From NCBI RefSeq assembly GCF_021044625.1, contig NZ_CP087999.1:4795001-4859000 (forward strand): 64,000 nucleotides of DNA, read 5' to 3'. Under the pieces are notes generated by a model that saw only the letters and a list, made by a program, of their open reading frames with translations, was not told where the DNA came from and did no database searches. Both the position numbers and the translations under genes were made by a program. This document shows positions 17,092 through 26,531 of the stretch, one piece after another. Source of the stretch: Geomonas sp. RF6. Its GTDB lineage: Bacteria; Desulfobacterota; Desulfuromonadia; Geobacterales; Geobacteraceae. Positions within the stretch are counted from its first letter, which is position 1; each line of letters starts with the position of its first letter.

Positions 17092-18654
17092 TCATCTCGG
17101 CCGCAGAAACGGAGCATTTTCCGTCAGGTTGCGGAGAGCTGCCTCGCCGGGCACAGCTGGCACCTCTATTGTGAATTCTGCGCCCCGTTCGGCGTTTCGC
17201 ACGGTGATGTGGCCGCCCATGCTTTTCTCTATGATGCTTTTGGACATGAATAAACCTATGCCGGAACCTTTACCGTGGTCCTTCGTGGTGAAGTAGGCGT
17301 CGAAGATCCTGTCCATGATCTTTTCGTCGATGCCCCCTGCGTTGTCGGCGACGGTGACAACCGACTTCCCCTGTTCACCCCGGGAATGCACGTATATCAC
17401 AGGATCCTTCGTTCCCTGCTCCACCAGCGCATCCCTTGCATTGGTCAGGAGATTGATGAGCACCTGACCGTACTCATTACGGAACCCGTTGATGACCGGG
17501 TTGCCGCTGGTCGAAACCTTTATCGAAACGCCTTGAGCGCCGAAGCTCTGTTCGAAAAGAAAGAGGGTCCTTGCGATGAGGTCATTTACACTGAAGGGCG
17601 CCTTTTCTTTCGAGGGGGTTGAGAAATTTCGGAAATCTTCGATCGTCTGCGACATGTGCTCGAGGATCTCCATCGTCTTGGCGACATAGGAGTCCAGATG
17701 ATCCTTGTTCCACTCCCCCACTTCGAACCGCAACCCCATTTCCTGCACCATGAGCGCAAGAACATTCAGAGGCTGGCGCCACTGATGCGCAATGTTTCCC
17801 AGCATCTCCCCCATTGCCGCCAGCCTGTTTTGCTGTATCAACATCTGGTCCTTGTGGCGGAGCTCACGGAGGGCACGGATCCGCTCCGCCGTCTCCAGCT
17901 CGAGTTCGCGGTAGGTGTCCCTCAGTTGCCTGTTCTGTTTTTCCAGCTCCTGCCTGCTTTTTTCCAGTTCTTCTGTGCGCTGCGCGACGCGCTCTTCAAG
18001 TTCCTCGTTCGCCTTTTTAAGCGCTTCTGCGGCCCGCATGCTCTCGGTGATGTCGTACACCATGCCGAGGGAACGGGTGATCCTCCCGTCGCAGTCGCGT
18101 ATATGCTCGCACTTTTCCAGCACGTAGCGGATCTCTCCCGTCGACCTGCGCACGACCCTGTGTCCTATTTCGTAGGAGTCACTCGCGTCTTTCAACGATG
18201 CGGAATATGCTGCGTCCACCGCTGCACGATCATCGGGGTGCACCACATCCAGGAACGCTTCATAGGTTGCAGCGAAAGCCTGCGGGGCAAGTCCGAAGAT
18301 CCGGTAGACCTCGTCTGACCAGGTAAGGACGTTGTTGACTACATCAAGTTCCCAGCTGCCGAGGTGAGCCATCTCCTCCGCCTTGTTCATCCTGCTCTCG
18401 CTCTCCCGCACTGTCGAATTGGCGCGCTCGCTTTTGTCGACGTACTGGAGAATAAGACGAAAGAGAAGCCACGATGTCAGGAGAATGAAGAGAATACCCT
18501 TGAAGGTGGAAATGGAGATGAGAGTATCCGGATCACTTACCAGGAGGCCTACGATGTGGTCAGAGAGATAAATCCAGAGGGCGCTGAAGGATGCGTAGAT
18601 CGCAACGATCCGCAGGGCAACAAGGTGGGTTTTTGATGCGCGGCCATTTTTCAT
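17092..18654 (-). CDS. PAS-domain sensor histidine kinase
   Basis: A 520-residue inner-membrane kinase. There are two predicted membrane helices (about 13-36 and 50-70) with almost no periplasmic loop, then a PAS fold (about 92-205, ending in GRITRSLGMVYDITE, a PAC motif), a coiled coil (about 208-270), and a transmitter with GEMLGNIAHQWRQPLN and phospho-acceptor His290. The ATPase domain follows with the N box (QVLINLLTNARDAL), G1 (VADNAGGI), F box and G2 (GKGSGIGLFMSK). No response regulator is adjacent. The HQWRQPLN box is shared with the kinase at 21028. The C-terminus abuts a dispersed repeat. Confidence 0.93.
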   Translation of the reverse strand: MKNGRASKTHLVALRIVAIYASFSALWIYLSDHIVGLLVSDPDTLISISTFKGILFILLTSWLLFRLILQYVDKSERANSTVRESESRMNKAEEMAHLGSWELDVVNNVLTWSDEVYRIFGLAPQAFAATYEAFLDVVHPDDRAAVDAAYSASLKDASDSYEIGHRVVRRSTGEIRYVLEKCEHIRDCDGRITRSLGMVYDITESMRAAEALKKANEELEERVAQRTEELEKSRQELEKQNRQLRDTYRELELETAERIRALRELRHKDQMLIQQNRLAAMGEMLGNIAHQWRQPLNVLALMVQEMGLRFEVGEWNKDHLDSYVAKTMEILEHMSQTIEDFRNFSTPSKEKAPFSVNDLIARTLFLFEQSFGAQGVSIKVSTSGNPVINGFRNEYGQVLINLLTNARDALVEQGTKDPVIYVHSRGEQGKSVVTVADNAGGIDEKIMDRIFDAYFTTKDHGKGSGIGLFMSKSIIEKSMGGHITVRNAERGAEFTIEVPAVPGEAALRNLTENAPFLRPR

Positions 18655-18928
18655 ACAGGTTCCGTGTCTGTAACGGGCACAGCGTGTGGCACGAACCGAT
18701 TATACGCCGATCCTTTGTGGAAGGTGTATCCCCTTTAGTGGCTGACAACCCGGCTCCGCTTTATTAGCGACCACAAAGATTCACATGTTCTACAGCTTTG
18801 TCATTCCAAAGTCAACACTCTGGGTATCAGGAACCCCGGGGATGGGTCGTCGGAGATGATCTTTTGCGAAGCTCCGGGATCGGAGCGCCGGGGCGCGGTC
18901 ATAGGGGTCAGGAGAAGCCCCGTTTTAG
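18655..18928. other. intergenic region without recognised feature
   Basis: This 274-bp region lies between two minus-strand genes. I see no gene, no riboswitch core and no clear terminator in it. It should contain the promoter of the histidine kinase. Confidence 0.35.
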
Positions 18929-19594
18929 TTAGTCCGTCTCTGTCCTCCTCTTTCTCTGCTCCTTCAATGAAGCAACAATTTCCCGAGCCCACTCAATGTC
19001 CCCCTCGCAGCAGGCATCCGCAACGTATTTGAGGTCTGTCTCGTCGAAAGCGTCATCCTTTGCTTTGCAGAGTCTGTCGACCATCTCCTTGTGATATCGG
19101 AAGTTGAGGACTTTCTTGCTGTCTTCACCTCCCTCACAGTTGTACCCGGTACACGGGACATTTTTCTTGAACCACTCGCTGCCGACATCCAACTTCTGCG
19201 CCGCGACATGAAGGTCATAGCTGTTGTCAGCTTTTTTCCTCACGATCACTTTCGGCTTACTCGGTTCAAATGCTTGCAGCCGCTTCTTTTGGTCAACAAG
19301 CTCTTTGAGCAACGTGCTGCGCTCCCTGCTGCTTAGTTGATACGCATGGAGCCGCCTGGAATGGTCAAAATCAGCCGATGCCGCGCGTATGGTGACGGCA
19401 ATTTCCCGAGGGTTGGCGTCCCACTCAAGGCGAATCTCCACATCAAAGGCTGCCTCATCAATATCTTCATACACTTCATTCAGTTGCTCAGCTACATCCT
19501 CCTTCACCCTCGTATGGAAGGGTCCGCTCTCGAGGGTGACGAACGCCTTTCCTCCCAATTCTTTTAAAACCTTGGCTATGACTTCAATGCTCAT
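18929..19594 (-). CDS. unrecognised 221-residue soluble protein
   Basis: I do not recognise a family. The start MSIEVIAKVLKELGGKAFVTLESGPFHTRV is plausible. The protein is highly charged, has no signal peptide or membrane helix, and contains a helical lysine/arginine-rich segment SSRERSTLLKELVDQKKRL near residues 88-106. Five Cys lie in the C-terminal half (CTGYNCEGG, RLCKAKDD, ADACCEGD), which could bind metal, but no standard zinc-finger spacing is visible. The codon usage looks like that of its neighbours, so it is probably a real gene. Confidence 0.6.
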   Translation of the reverse strand: MSIEVIAKVLKELGGKAFVTLESGPFHTRVKEDVAEQLNEVYEDIDEAAFDVEIRLEWDANPREIAVTIRAASADFDHSRRLHAYQLSSRERSTLLKELVDQKKRLQAFEPSKPKVIVRKKADNSYDLHVAAQKLDVGSEWFKKNVPCTGYNCEGGEDSKKVLNFRYHKEMVDRLCKAKDDAFDETDLKYVADACCEGDIEWAREIVASLKEQRKRRTETD

Positions 19595-19899
19595 GGGGCT
19601 CCGCCTTTGACGCCGTCGAGGCTTTCCGTTCTCGTGTACTTTTCAGGAGTATTGTAGCCCAGGGAAAGACCGGAGTCTCGTTTTTACCAGGACACCTCAG
19701 GTGCGGTTTCTATTGGAATGGAGAAGGTGTGGACGGTGTGAGACCGTAAGGAAGGGGATCACTTTTTATTGATAGTGAATGGGTGCGGGCGCGCTTTTCC
19801 GTCACGCCCGACCCTGTCGTTTCAGTCACATCGCCTTGCAGAGGCCGGATACCCAGGCGGTCGACGCTAATGCTTAGGCCACCGAATCGTTCTTACGGC
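19595..19899. other. intergenic region, nothing recognised
   Basis: 305 bp between the unknown gene and the ferritin-like gene, both on the minus strand. I found no ORF with a ribosome site, no RNA gene and no repeat. Confidence 0.35.
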
Positions 19900-20352
19900 T
19901 TACCACGTTTCGGCGAAAGCCAAATCGTTGTACACCGCCTCCAGCTTCACTTTATGCCCCTGCTCCATGCGTGACAGCGATTGAAACATCGCCTTCTGCG
20001 ACTCATCGGCACTTGCCTTGGCAAGTTCCGCATACATGACCATCGCTTCTTCTTCATTTTTCATTGCGAGTGCGATGGCATCGGCCGGCTTCATCCAGAC
20101 GGTCAGCTTCGGCTTGTCGATCGACTCCGCAACCTTGTAATCCTGCGCCGCATCGAAGCTGAGCGGCTGCGGCTGGGAAAGGAGACCTTGCAGGAACTCC
20201 CGGTGCTTCAATTCCTCGGCAGCAAGATCTTTGAAGGTCGCCTTCAGGGTGGCGTCAGCAACTTTTTCACCGGCGGAGGTGTAGAATTCGAATGCCTCAA
20301 CTTCGTTCTCTACAGCCGATGCGATGATCTCCTTGTAATCATACTCTCTCAT
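19900..20352 (-). CDS. ferritin-like / rubrerythrin-family diiron protein, copy 1
   Basis: A 150-residue four-helix protein. Two similar halves each supply diiron-type ligands: ENEVEAFEFYTSAGEKV with AAEELKHREFL, and NEEEAMVMYAELAKAS with SLSRMEQGHKVKLE. The two E-x-x-H elements (EELKH, EQGHK) are typical of the rubrerythrin/ferritin superfamily. There is no C-terminal rubredoxin domain, so it is not classical rubrerythrin. The start at 20352 follows AGGAGG by six bases; 20358 is also possible. A close paralogue of equal length lies at 23769. Likely role: peroxide or iron handling. Confidence 0.85.
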   Translation of the reverse strand: MREYDYKEIIASAVENEVEAFEFYTSAGEKVADATLKATFKDLAAEELKHREFLQGLLSQPQPLSFDAAQDYKVAESIDKPKLTVWMKPADAIALAMKNEEEAMVMYAELAKASADESQKAMFQSLSRMEQGHKVKLEAVYNDLAFAETW

Positions 20353-20513
20353 TCTCATCCTCCTGTTCGATTGTGAGTACACCCGCGGGGCAGAACAGTA
20401 CCAGAGTTAATTAACACATGTCAAGCGACGACGGATGAGTGGGCTCCGGGTTGATGCCACGGCGCAGAATTGGGTACAATTGACGAGACGGAAGCGGCGG
20501 ATAAAACGGGTCC

Positions 20514-20915
20514 ATGGGAGGAAGCGTGCGCGAACATGACTACTATGAATATGACGATGAGGATCCGTGGGAAGGGGTACGGCTAACGAAGGAAGCAGTT
20601 CGTGCACGGGCGACGCTGGTGCTCTATACGGCAGTGGTGAGCGTGCCGTTCATCCTGCTCGTGGCATGTGGCGGGTTCATGTGCGGTCTGGAGCCTTACC
20701 AGGTGCTGGGAGTTTCCTGCTACAACAGCATGCTTACCACACTCATCTTCTTCGATTCCCTGAGGAATGCAGCCCACGAGTGCTTTGACAAAGCCTGGGC
20801 CGACGGGTTCGTTACCTGCAGCAAAGGCATTCCCGTCATCGCCCCCACCTACCCTCACCGCCGTCTGGCCCGGCTCTCCTTCGCCATCGGCGGGCGTGCA
20901 CCCCGAAGAAGGTAG
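20514..20915 (+). CDS. small membrane protein with two hydrophobic segments
   Basis: A 133-residue protein, family not recognised. The acidic N-terminus (EHDYYEYDDEDPWEG) is followed by a membrane helix at about 34-56 (TLVLYTAVVSVPFILLVACG) and a second weaker one at about 64-82, then a basic tail ending APRRR. An alternative GTG start at 20526 has GGAGGA closely upstream and may be the true start. The gene is divergent from the ferritin-like gene, with 160 bp between them. Confidence 0.5.
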   Translation: MGGSVREHDYYEYDDEDPWEGVRLTKEAVRARATLVLYTAVVSVPFILLVACGGFMCGLEPYQVLGVSCYNSMLTTLIFFDSLRNAAHECFDKAWADGFVTCSKGIPVIAPTYPHRRLARLSFAIGGRAPRRR

Positions 20916-21027
20916 AAGTTATGGGCGCTGTGGGAAGTAGCGGAAATTTCCCTTTTCGCCATAAAGGCCCTGCAAACATGCTAATCCCCATCGTCTGCTT
21001 TGTGGTCGTTAGGCCGTTCCCTATCGG

Positions 21028-23070
21028 CTAGATGCTTATCTTAAATTCCATGCCACCACCAACGTTGCGGGCCTTGAGTTTGCCGCCCATGTTTTTCTCA
21101 ATGATGGTCTTGGACATGAAAAGACCTATTCCGGTTCCCTTCCCTGGCTCTTTGGTCGTGAAGTACGGCTCAAATGCCTTGCAAAGAATGGAGTTGTCCA
21201 TCCCCCCGGCATTGTCAGTCACCGTCGCTACTGTCCGCCCTTCTTCCGTCCATGCGCGCACCGTGATCCGCGCATCGGCCACGGCACGCTCCAGGAACGC
21301 ATCCCTTGCATTCATCAGGATGTTGAGCAGCACCTGTCCGTACTCGTTAGGGTACCCATTGACCTCCGGCTCTCCGGAGATATCAGTTTCAATACGAATC
21401 CCCTGAGCCGCGAAGCTGTCCGACACGAGCGAAAGTGTCTTCTCGATAACCTGCCGGACATTGAACCGGATCTTTTCCCTCTCCGGGGTGGACATGGACC
21501 TGAAGTCGTCGATCGTCCTCGAAAGGTGGTCCAGAAGCGTCATCATCTTCCTGGTGTTGGTTTCCAGCAGTTGCTCGCTGAACTCTCCGACGCTGTAAGC
21601 AAGACCAAGTTCCTGAATGCAAAGCCCAAGTACGTTTAGAGGCTGACGCCACTGGTGCGCGATATTGCCAAGCATTTCTCCCATGGCGGCCATGCGACTC
21701 TGGTGTATCAGCAACTGGTCCCGTGCCCTGAGTTCTTCCATTACGCGGATGCGTTCCTCCGTCTCGACCTTCAGTGCGCTGAGAGTCTGCTGCAACACCG
21801 CATTTTGTTCCTCCAGAGCTAGCTGGTTCAGTCGCAGTTCCTCTGTTCTCTGCCTGACCCGCTCCTCAAGCTCGTTGTTGAGATGGAAAAGTCGCCGTTC
21901 CATACGCTTCTTCATCACCATCTTGAAGACCAGTATTGAAATCGCCAGTGCCAGCAGCGTGAGAACGGCAACACCTCCCCAGACGAAGCCTCTCCACAGG
22001 GTGAACTGGTTCGATGGCCGATTTACCACTATGCTCTGAGCCGGCAAATCGGAGGCCTTGATGCCGAACCGCTGCATCTGCCGGTAGTCGAACATGTATT
22101 TGTTGGGGCTGGTCATCACTACCGGGATGTTGTCCGCGCTTTCGCCCTGGAGGACCCGTACCGCGATCCGCCCGGCGGTGATCCCCTGTGTGTATCCGCT
22201 GGTCAGCATCCCTCCTACGATCCCACGGCCGAGGTTAAAATCCCACACTCCATAGACAGGAACCGGACAGCGGTGCGCGACGAGTGAGATGCTCTCGTCA
22301 TAATCGAACTGGTTTCCAAGCTTGTCGCGGGAGAAGAAGAGATAGAACACGAGGGCATCCGGCTCCAGCTTCTGTACCGTCGCCAGAATCTCAGGCATTG
22401 CCACATCTTCGAGGAGAGTAAAGTTCACCCTGGACAGATAGGCGGGGATGATCTCGTCGAGCTGGCTGTGGACTGTCCTCCCTGTTGTTGTGGTATCGTT
22501 GACGACCAAAACTTCCTTCGTCTTCGGGTGTAGCCTAAGGGCGAGGTCCAGAGTTTTCTTGAGATCCACCGCTTCATTGACGCCTGTAAAAAGTCTCTCG
22601 CCGTGAAGTCGCGACGGGTCGAAGTTGTTGACTCCGCAAAAAACGACTGGGATGTTGGGGAATAGTTGATCGCGGTACTTCACCATGAAATCAAAGGCGT
22701 CGTCGTCGGAGGTCATGATCAAATCAAAGCTGCTCTGGCCAAACTTGTATCGGTAGGTCTCGTAAAGAAGCGCGAGATAGTGGGAGTCAGAAACCCTTTT
22801 GGTGTCCATAAACTCGTGGTGGATCCTGACGCGTTGCCCGGAATGGCGCAACGATTCTGAAATCCCGGCGATGGTGTCATCCGTCCACTTGAAGCCGGGA
22901 GAGTAGGAGTTGAGGACAAGGACGTTTTTCTCCGTCTGCGCAAGGCACAATGTCGACAGGCTGATCAGGCAGACAAATGCGGTGGTGAGGATGACCAGCA
23001 TAATTGACGAAGTTCTGCGTTTGAGATGCCACGCCCTCGGCATGCAGCTACCCCCTTCCGCTTCGTCCAT
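21028..23070 (-). CDS. sensor histidine kinase with periplasmic ABC-substrate-binding-like domain
   Basis: The 680-residue frame may really start at the ATG at 23043. An N-terminal signal/anchor (about 20-44, ending SLTLCLAQ-like) is followed by a periplasmic ABC_sub_bind-type domain (about 47-345: NVLVLNSYSPGFKWTDDTIAGI, then IPVVFCGVNNFD and PVYGVWDFNLGRGIVGG). After a membrane helix (about 361-385) come a coiled coil and a transmitter with GEMLGNIAHQWRQPLN (His472), N box and G boxes as in the kinase at 17092. Such kinases sense small solutes or a partner binding protein. No response regulator is adjacent. Confidence 0.93.
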   Translation of the reverse strand: MDEAEGGSCMPRAWHLKRRTSSIMLVILTTAFVCLISLSTLCLAQTEKNVLVLNSYSPGFKWTDDTIAGISESLRHSGQRVRIHHEFMDTKRVSDSHYLALLYETYRYKFGQSSFDLIMTSDDDAFDFMVKYRDQLFPNIPVVFCGVNNFDPSRLHGERLFTGVNEAVDLKKTLDLALRLHPKTKEVLVVNDTTTTGRTVHSQLDEIIPAYLSRVNFTLLEDVAMPEILATVQKLEPDALVFYLFFSRDKLGNQFDYDESISLVAHRCPVPVYGVWDFNLGRGIVGGMLTSGYTQGITAGRIAVRVLQGESADNIPVVMTSPNKYMFDYRQMQRFGIKASDLPAQSIVVNRPSNQFTLWRGFVWGGVAVLTLLALAISILVFKMVMKKRMERRLFHLNNELEERVRQRTEELRLNQLALEEQNAVLQQTLSALKVETEERIRVMEELRARDQLLIHQSRMAAMGEMLGNIAHQWRQPLNVLGLCIQELGLAYSVGEFSEQLLETNTRKMMTLLDHLSRTIDDFRSMSTPEREKIRFNVRQVIEKTLSLVSDSFAAQGIRIETDISGEPEVNGYPNEYGQVLLNILMNARDAFLERAVADARITVRAWTEEGRTVATVTDNAGGMDNSILCKAFEPYFTTKEPGKGTGIGLFMSKTIIEKNMGGKLKARNVGGGMEFKISI

Positions 23071-23329
23071 TCTGCTGACATTCTAGCAAACCACGGAAAG
23101 AGCGAAGCCGGAACGTGAGATAAAGTGTTATATGTGAAGGGAAAAATGCAACTTCATTATGAAGGACGCAGGCAAAGGGACAGGCTGGGAGACACTTTCT
23201 CGCAATCGGAAGAAAGAGTGGGGACGTGATGGCTGTGCAGAAAGGTGAAAGTTGAGGCGAGTTCCGAATGAGGATCTGAAGATGGGCGTTTCTACTACCT
23301 CGCCGCGGAGGACCCTGCGAACTTGAAGT

Positions 23330-23548
23330 TTACCTGTCGGACCTACCAAAGAACTTTTTCCAGAAGAAAAATGCTGGAATTAGGAGTATTCCCCCCGTGA
23401 TCCTCCACCACATAATAGGTAACTCCGCAAGCCAATCGATTATGGTCTTTCTCTGGTCGGCGGATGGCATCCTAATTATCAGCCACAAGATCCCGTAAGA
23501 GACAACTCCTGCAACAATGCAATTTCTTTGGAAGCGAGTCATTTTCAT
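23330..23548 (-). CDS. possible small membrane protein
   Basis: 72 residues with two hydrophobic segments (CIVAGVVSYGILWLII and WRITGGILLIPAFFFW) and a basic C-terminus KKFFGRSDR. The hydrophobic/charged alternation looks like a real two-helix protein, but the ribosome site is weak and no family is recognised. Confidence 0.4.
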   Translation of the reverse strand: MKMTRFQRNCIVAGVVSYGILWLIIRMPSADQRKTIIDWLAELPIMWWRITGGILLIPAFFFWKKFFGRSDR

Positions 23549-23690
23549 CGTGCTCTATTTTCCTAAATTCAAGATCCTGAGGGAAAGACGGTCTAACGGC
23601 CATATTCGTCTCGTTTGTTATAGCAAGGGGGAAGGCAAGAGCTAACCCGAAGTGCTGTGACTCGTTGATGACACCCGGTTTTGCTGAATT

Positions 23691-23730
23691 GAAAAGTGAA
23701 AGAGGCACGGCAAGTATCTCGCCGCGCCTC
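23691..23730 (-). terminator. rho-independent terminator after ferritin-like copy 2
   Basis: On the minus strand, GAGGCGCGGC and GCCGTGCCTC form a 10-bp stem with one mismatch around a nine-base loop, followed by TTTCACTTTTC. It lies 38 bp beyond the stop codon at 23769. Confidence 0.7.
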
Positions 23731-23768
23731 CTATTGTACCTACTTGATTAGGTTTTACTGCCTGGGTG

Positions 23769-24221
23769 CTACCAGGCTTCGGCAAACGCCATGTCGTTGT
23801 AGACAGCCTCCAGCTTGACCTTATGGCCCTGCTCCATGCGTGAGAGTGACTCGAACATGTCTTTTTGAGGACCGTCCAAACTGACATTCGCAAGACTTGC
23901 GTATTTCACCATTGCCTCTTCTTCCTTTTTGATTGCAAGTGCAATGGCTTCGGATGGCTTCATCCAGATACTCAGCTTCGGCTCGTCGGTCGAAGCGACA
24001 ACATGGAACTCGTGATCCATGTCGAAGCTCATCTCCTGCGGCTCGCTGAGAAGATTGTGAAGGAACTCACGGTGCTTCAGCTCCTCTGCAGCAAGATCAT
24101 TGAAAATGGCCTTCAGTGTCACGTCAGCAACTTTTCCCGCAGCGGACGTATAAAAATCGAAGGCCTCAATTTCGTTCTCGACGGCTGATGCCACAATCTC
24201 CTCATACCCGTAAACGCTCAT
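23769..24221 (-). CDS. ferritin-like / rubrerythrin-family diiron protein, copy 2
   Basis: 150 residues, the same length as the paralogue at 19900 and alike from end to end (ASAVENEIEAFDFYTSA, AAEELKHREFL, MKPSEAIALAIKKEEEAMVKYA, SLSRMEQGHKVKLEAVYND-AFAE-W). The ligand elements ENE, EELKH, KEEEA and EQGHK are conserved. The start MSVYGYEE at 24221 has AGGAG seven bases upstream; the longer frame to 24422 is an artefact. Between the two paralogues lie a small ORF and the histidine kinase at 21028, so this is a local duplication with inserted or retained genes. Confidence 0.85.
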   Translation of the reverse strand: MSVYGYEEIVASAVENEIEAFDFYTSAAGKVADVTLKAIFNDLAAEELKHREFLHNLLSEPQEMSFDMDHEFHVVASTDEPKLSIWMKPSEAIALAIKKEEEAMVKYASLANVSLDGPQKDMFESLSRMEQGHKVKLEAVYNDMAFAEAW

Positions 24222-24420
24222 GCTGTTACTCCTTTTGGCAGGGTTCCCTTTCGGGCCGCTAATGTACCAGCCACATATTTGTGAAGTCAAGCAAATGTCT
24301 TCAGGAGCGGGCGAAAACGGATTTATAAGGCGCACAGGCTTGACGGGGCGGCGGGGGTCAGGCTTTGCACATGGCGATTCGGATTCAATGAACCACGGTG
24401 CAGTACCCTGGAATAAATGC
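24222..24420. other. upstream region of ferritin-like copy 2
   Basis: About 200 bp with no gene. It must hold the promoter for 23769-24221. No operator is recognised. Confidence 0.3.
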
Positions 24421-24457
24421 AAAAAGGAATCAGCTACCTTCCGCGCTGATCCCTTTT
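24421..24457 (-). terminator. rho-independent terminator of the GH13 gene
   Basis: Minus-strand stem AAAAGGGATCAGC / GCTGATTCCTTTT around a 10-base loop, followed by T's. It lies about 160 bp past the stop codon at 24615. The stem resembles that of the tRNA-fMet terminator at 47470-47503. Confidence 0.7.
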
Positions 24458-24614
24458 CTATATTCGGTGCAGGAGAGAAGTCGACCTGTGACCTTCTTAC
24501 TGGATACTGAGGCCCTTCAAGTACGCCCTACTCCCTCCTACCGGGCCTGCGGCCACTTTCCCGGCTGTTTCTCTTGTCACTTGCTCCCCCTGCGGCTCCC
24601 GGGGCATTCAAGGA

Positions 24615-26531
24615 TCAGGATATCTTCTGCCAAAAGATTTTGCCCCAGTTGGAGTTCACCACCTCTGACCGAAGCCAGTAGCCGGAGACCGTGGTGTCGT
24701 GCTCGTTCAGCAGATCCCGCCAGACGCCGTTGGCCGGGAATGGTATGTCGATTTGCTGGTTGTTCTGCGAGAAGTTGATAACGACTATGAATCTCTCGCT
24801 ATTGTCGTAGCGGTGATAGATCACTACCTGCTTTTCCTCATGGAAGCCGTACCCCTGCTGATTGAAGGAGGTGCTGTAGTCGTCGGCGGGGTAGAAATTG
24901 GGGGAGCGCAGTGCCGAGTGCTTGTTCCGGATCTCGATCAGCTTCTTATAGGTTGAGGCCAACATGGTCCCGACTGCGTCGTACTGCTGAGACCAGTGGA
25001 TGGCTCGGTGCAGAATGCGGGAAGTACGGGACGGCCCTTCCTCGGATCCTTCCGGCATCCAGGTGTTCTCCCCCCATTCCATGCCGCTGTGCATGAGGAT
25101 CGCGCCCGGGGAGGTGAAAAGAGCGATGATGTACGGCTGAGTGCGCCAGGCTTCGCCGCGGCTGTAGTTTCCTTTTCCGATGCTGTTTACCAGTGTCCGG
25201 TGGTCATGGTTCTGCGCATAGATCACGGGCGACTTGCCCGGCTTGAAGTCCTTGTTTGCGTTCAGGATGCGCATGATCTCCTTGTTGACCCTGCCCTTTT
25301 CGATGAAGTCGTAGGTTCTCCAGAGATAGTCGTCAAGCCAGCATCCAGTGGCGTCGACGGTGTTTGTGTCGTTGATGCAGTCGTAGCCGTTCAAGAGCTC
25401 CAGGGTGAGAGAGATGTTTTTCCGCGCGGGATCTTCGGCGATGTAATCGTTGAGCTTCTCGATCAGCGTCCTGAAGCCGTGGAGCCGGTCCTCCTTATCG
25501 TAAAACCCTTTGACATAGTCGAAGCGGATCCCATCCACCTTGAAAACGTCGATCCAGTACTTGCACACGCTGAGGATGAATTCGTTGGCGCATTCGTTGT
25601 TGAAGTCGATGACCTGCCCGAAGCTCCCGTACTCCTTAAAGTTGCCGATGAAGGGGCATACGTCCCTATCCTTGTACAGCTGGTAGTACGGGAACATATC
25701 TGAGACGTGGTTGTACACGCCGTCCATGATGACGTGGATGCCCTTCGAGTGCAGCGCGTTGATAAGGGCCTTCAGCTGCGAGATCTTCTCCAGGGGGTAT
25801 TTCTTGTCGTCCACGTACCTGTTGGTGACGGAGAAATAGAGGAAGGGAGTGTACCCCCACGAGTACCCGGAGCCGGAGCAACCTGTCCAGGGGAGGATCT
25901 CCACCGCATTGACACCAAGGCTCTCCAGGTACTCGACTTTTTTCAGCATTTCTGCCATGGGGGCTTCGTTGCGCCGAGTTTCCCAGGTAAAGTCTTCGAG
26001 GTGCAACTCGTATATGACCAGGTCGCCGAGAGGAAGCCGGTCTGCTATAGGCTGAACCTCTATAGGGGGGTTCCCGCCGATCACAAAACCGGAAGCGTCC
26101 CCGTCCCCGTCGCGGTAGTCGTGATATTTGGTGCAAGGGTCGTTGCAGAGGCGGTGCTCGGTCTCGCCGCTGTGCAGCACCTGGTAGCGGTACTGGAAAA
26201 AGCCGTCAGACAGATTGATGACGTCTGACTCGTAAAGGAATCCTTTGGCGGCATCGGGAGTTTCGGGGTATCTACGGATCTTCCCGAGAACCGGCGCGGT
26301 CTTCACATCCCAATTCGTCCCCCCGAGCGCCCCCTGGAAGTCTCCCACCACCCTGATTTCCGAGATCTCGGGCTTTCCCCCCTTGTTTGTGTACAGAAGT
26401 TTACCCTTGTCGTCACGAACGTTGTACTCCCTGTAGTACTGGTTCGGATCCACCTCATGGTCGGGGAAGAAGACGCGGAATTGCACAGTCTTGTTAGCAT
26501 GATCCACAATTGCACCGAAATTTCTGTACAT
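24615..26531 (-). CDS. GH13 alpha-amylase family glycosidase
   Basis: A 638-residue protein starting MYRNFGAIVDHANKTVQFRVFFPDHE at 26531, behind AAAGGAGGAATCA. An N-terminal early-set beta-sandwich (about 1-165), as in branching and debranching enzymes, precedes the (beta/alpha)8 barrel. The catalytic regions are DGVYNHV (270-276), GIRFDYVKG with nucleophile Asp338, LTLELLNG with acid/base Glu378, and YAQNHDHRT with the transition-state Asp-containing NHD. A C-terminal all-beta domain ends it. There is no signal peptide, so it acts on cytoplasmic alpha-glucan such as glycogen. Precise specificity (branching, isoamylase-like or glycosyltransfer) is not decidable here. It has its own terminator and no glycogen gene next to it. 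Confidence 0.9.
   Translation of the reverse strand: MYRNFGAIVDHANKTVQFRVFFPDHEVDPNQYYREYNVRDDKGKLLYTNKGGKPEISEIRVVGDFQGALGGTNWDVKTAPVLGKIRRYPETPDAAKGFLYESDVINLSDGFFQYRYQVLHSGETEHRLCNDPCTKYHDYRDGDGDASGFVIGGNPPIEVQPIADRLPLGDLVIYELHLEDFTWETRRNEAPMAEMLKKVEYLESLGVNAVEILPWTGCSGSGYSWGYTPFLYFSVTNRYVDDKKYPLEKISQLKALINALHSKGIHVIMDGVYNHVSDMFPYYQLYKDRDVCPFIGNFKEYGSFGQVIDFNNECANEFILSVCKYWIDVFKVDGIRFDYVKGFYDKEDRLHGFRTLIEKLNDYIAEDPARKNISLTLELLNGYDCINDTNTVDATGCWLDDYLWRTYDFIEKGRVNKEIMRILNANKDFKPGKSPVIYAQNHDHRTLVNSIGKGNYSRGEAWRTQPYIIALFTSPGAILMHSGMEWGENTWMPEGSEEGPSRTSRILHRAIHWSQQYDAVGTMLASTYKKLIEIRNKHSALRSPNFYPADDYSTSFNQQGYGFHEEKQVVIYHRYDNSERFIVVINFSQNNQQIDIPFPANGVWRDLLNEHDTTVSGYWLRSEVVNSNWGKIFWQKIS

Noticed and set aside
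18655-18928. Cyclic-di-GMP or other riboswitch
   Set aside because: Geobacter genomes carry many, so I looked for the conserved GEMM core here and in other leaders but did not find it.
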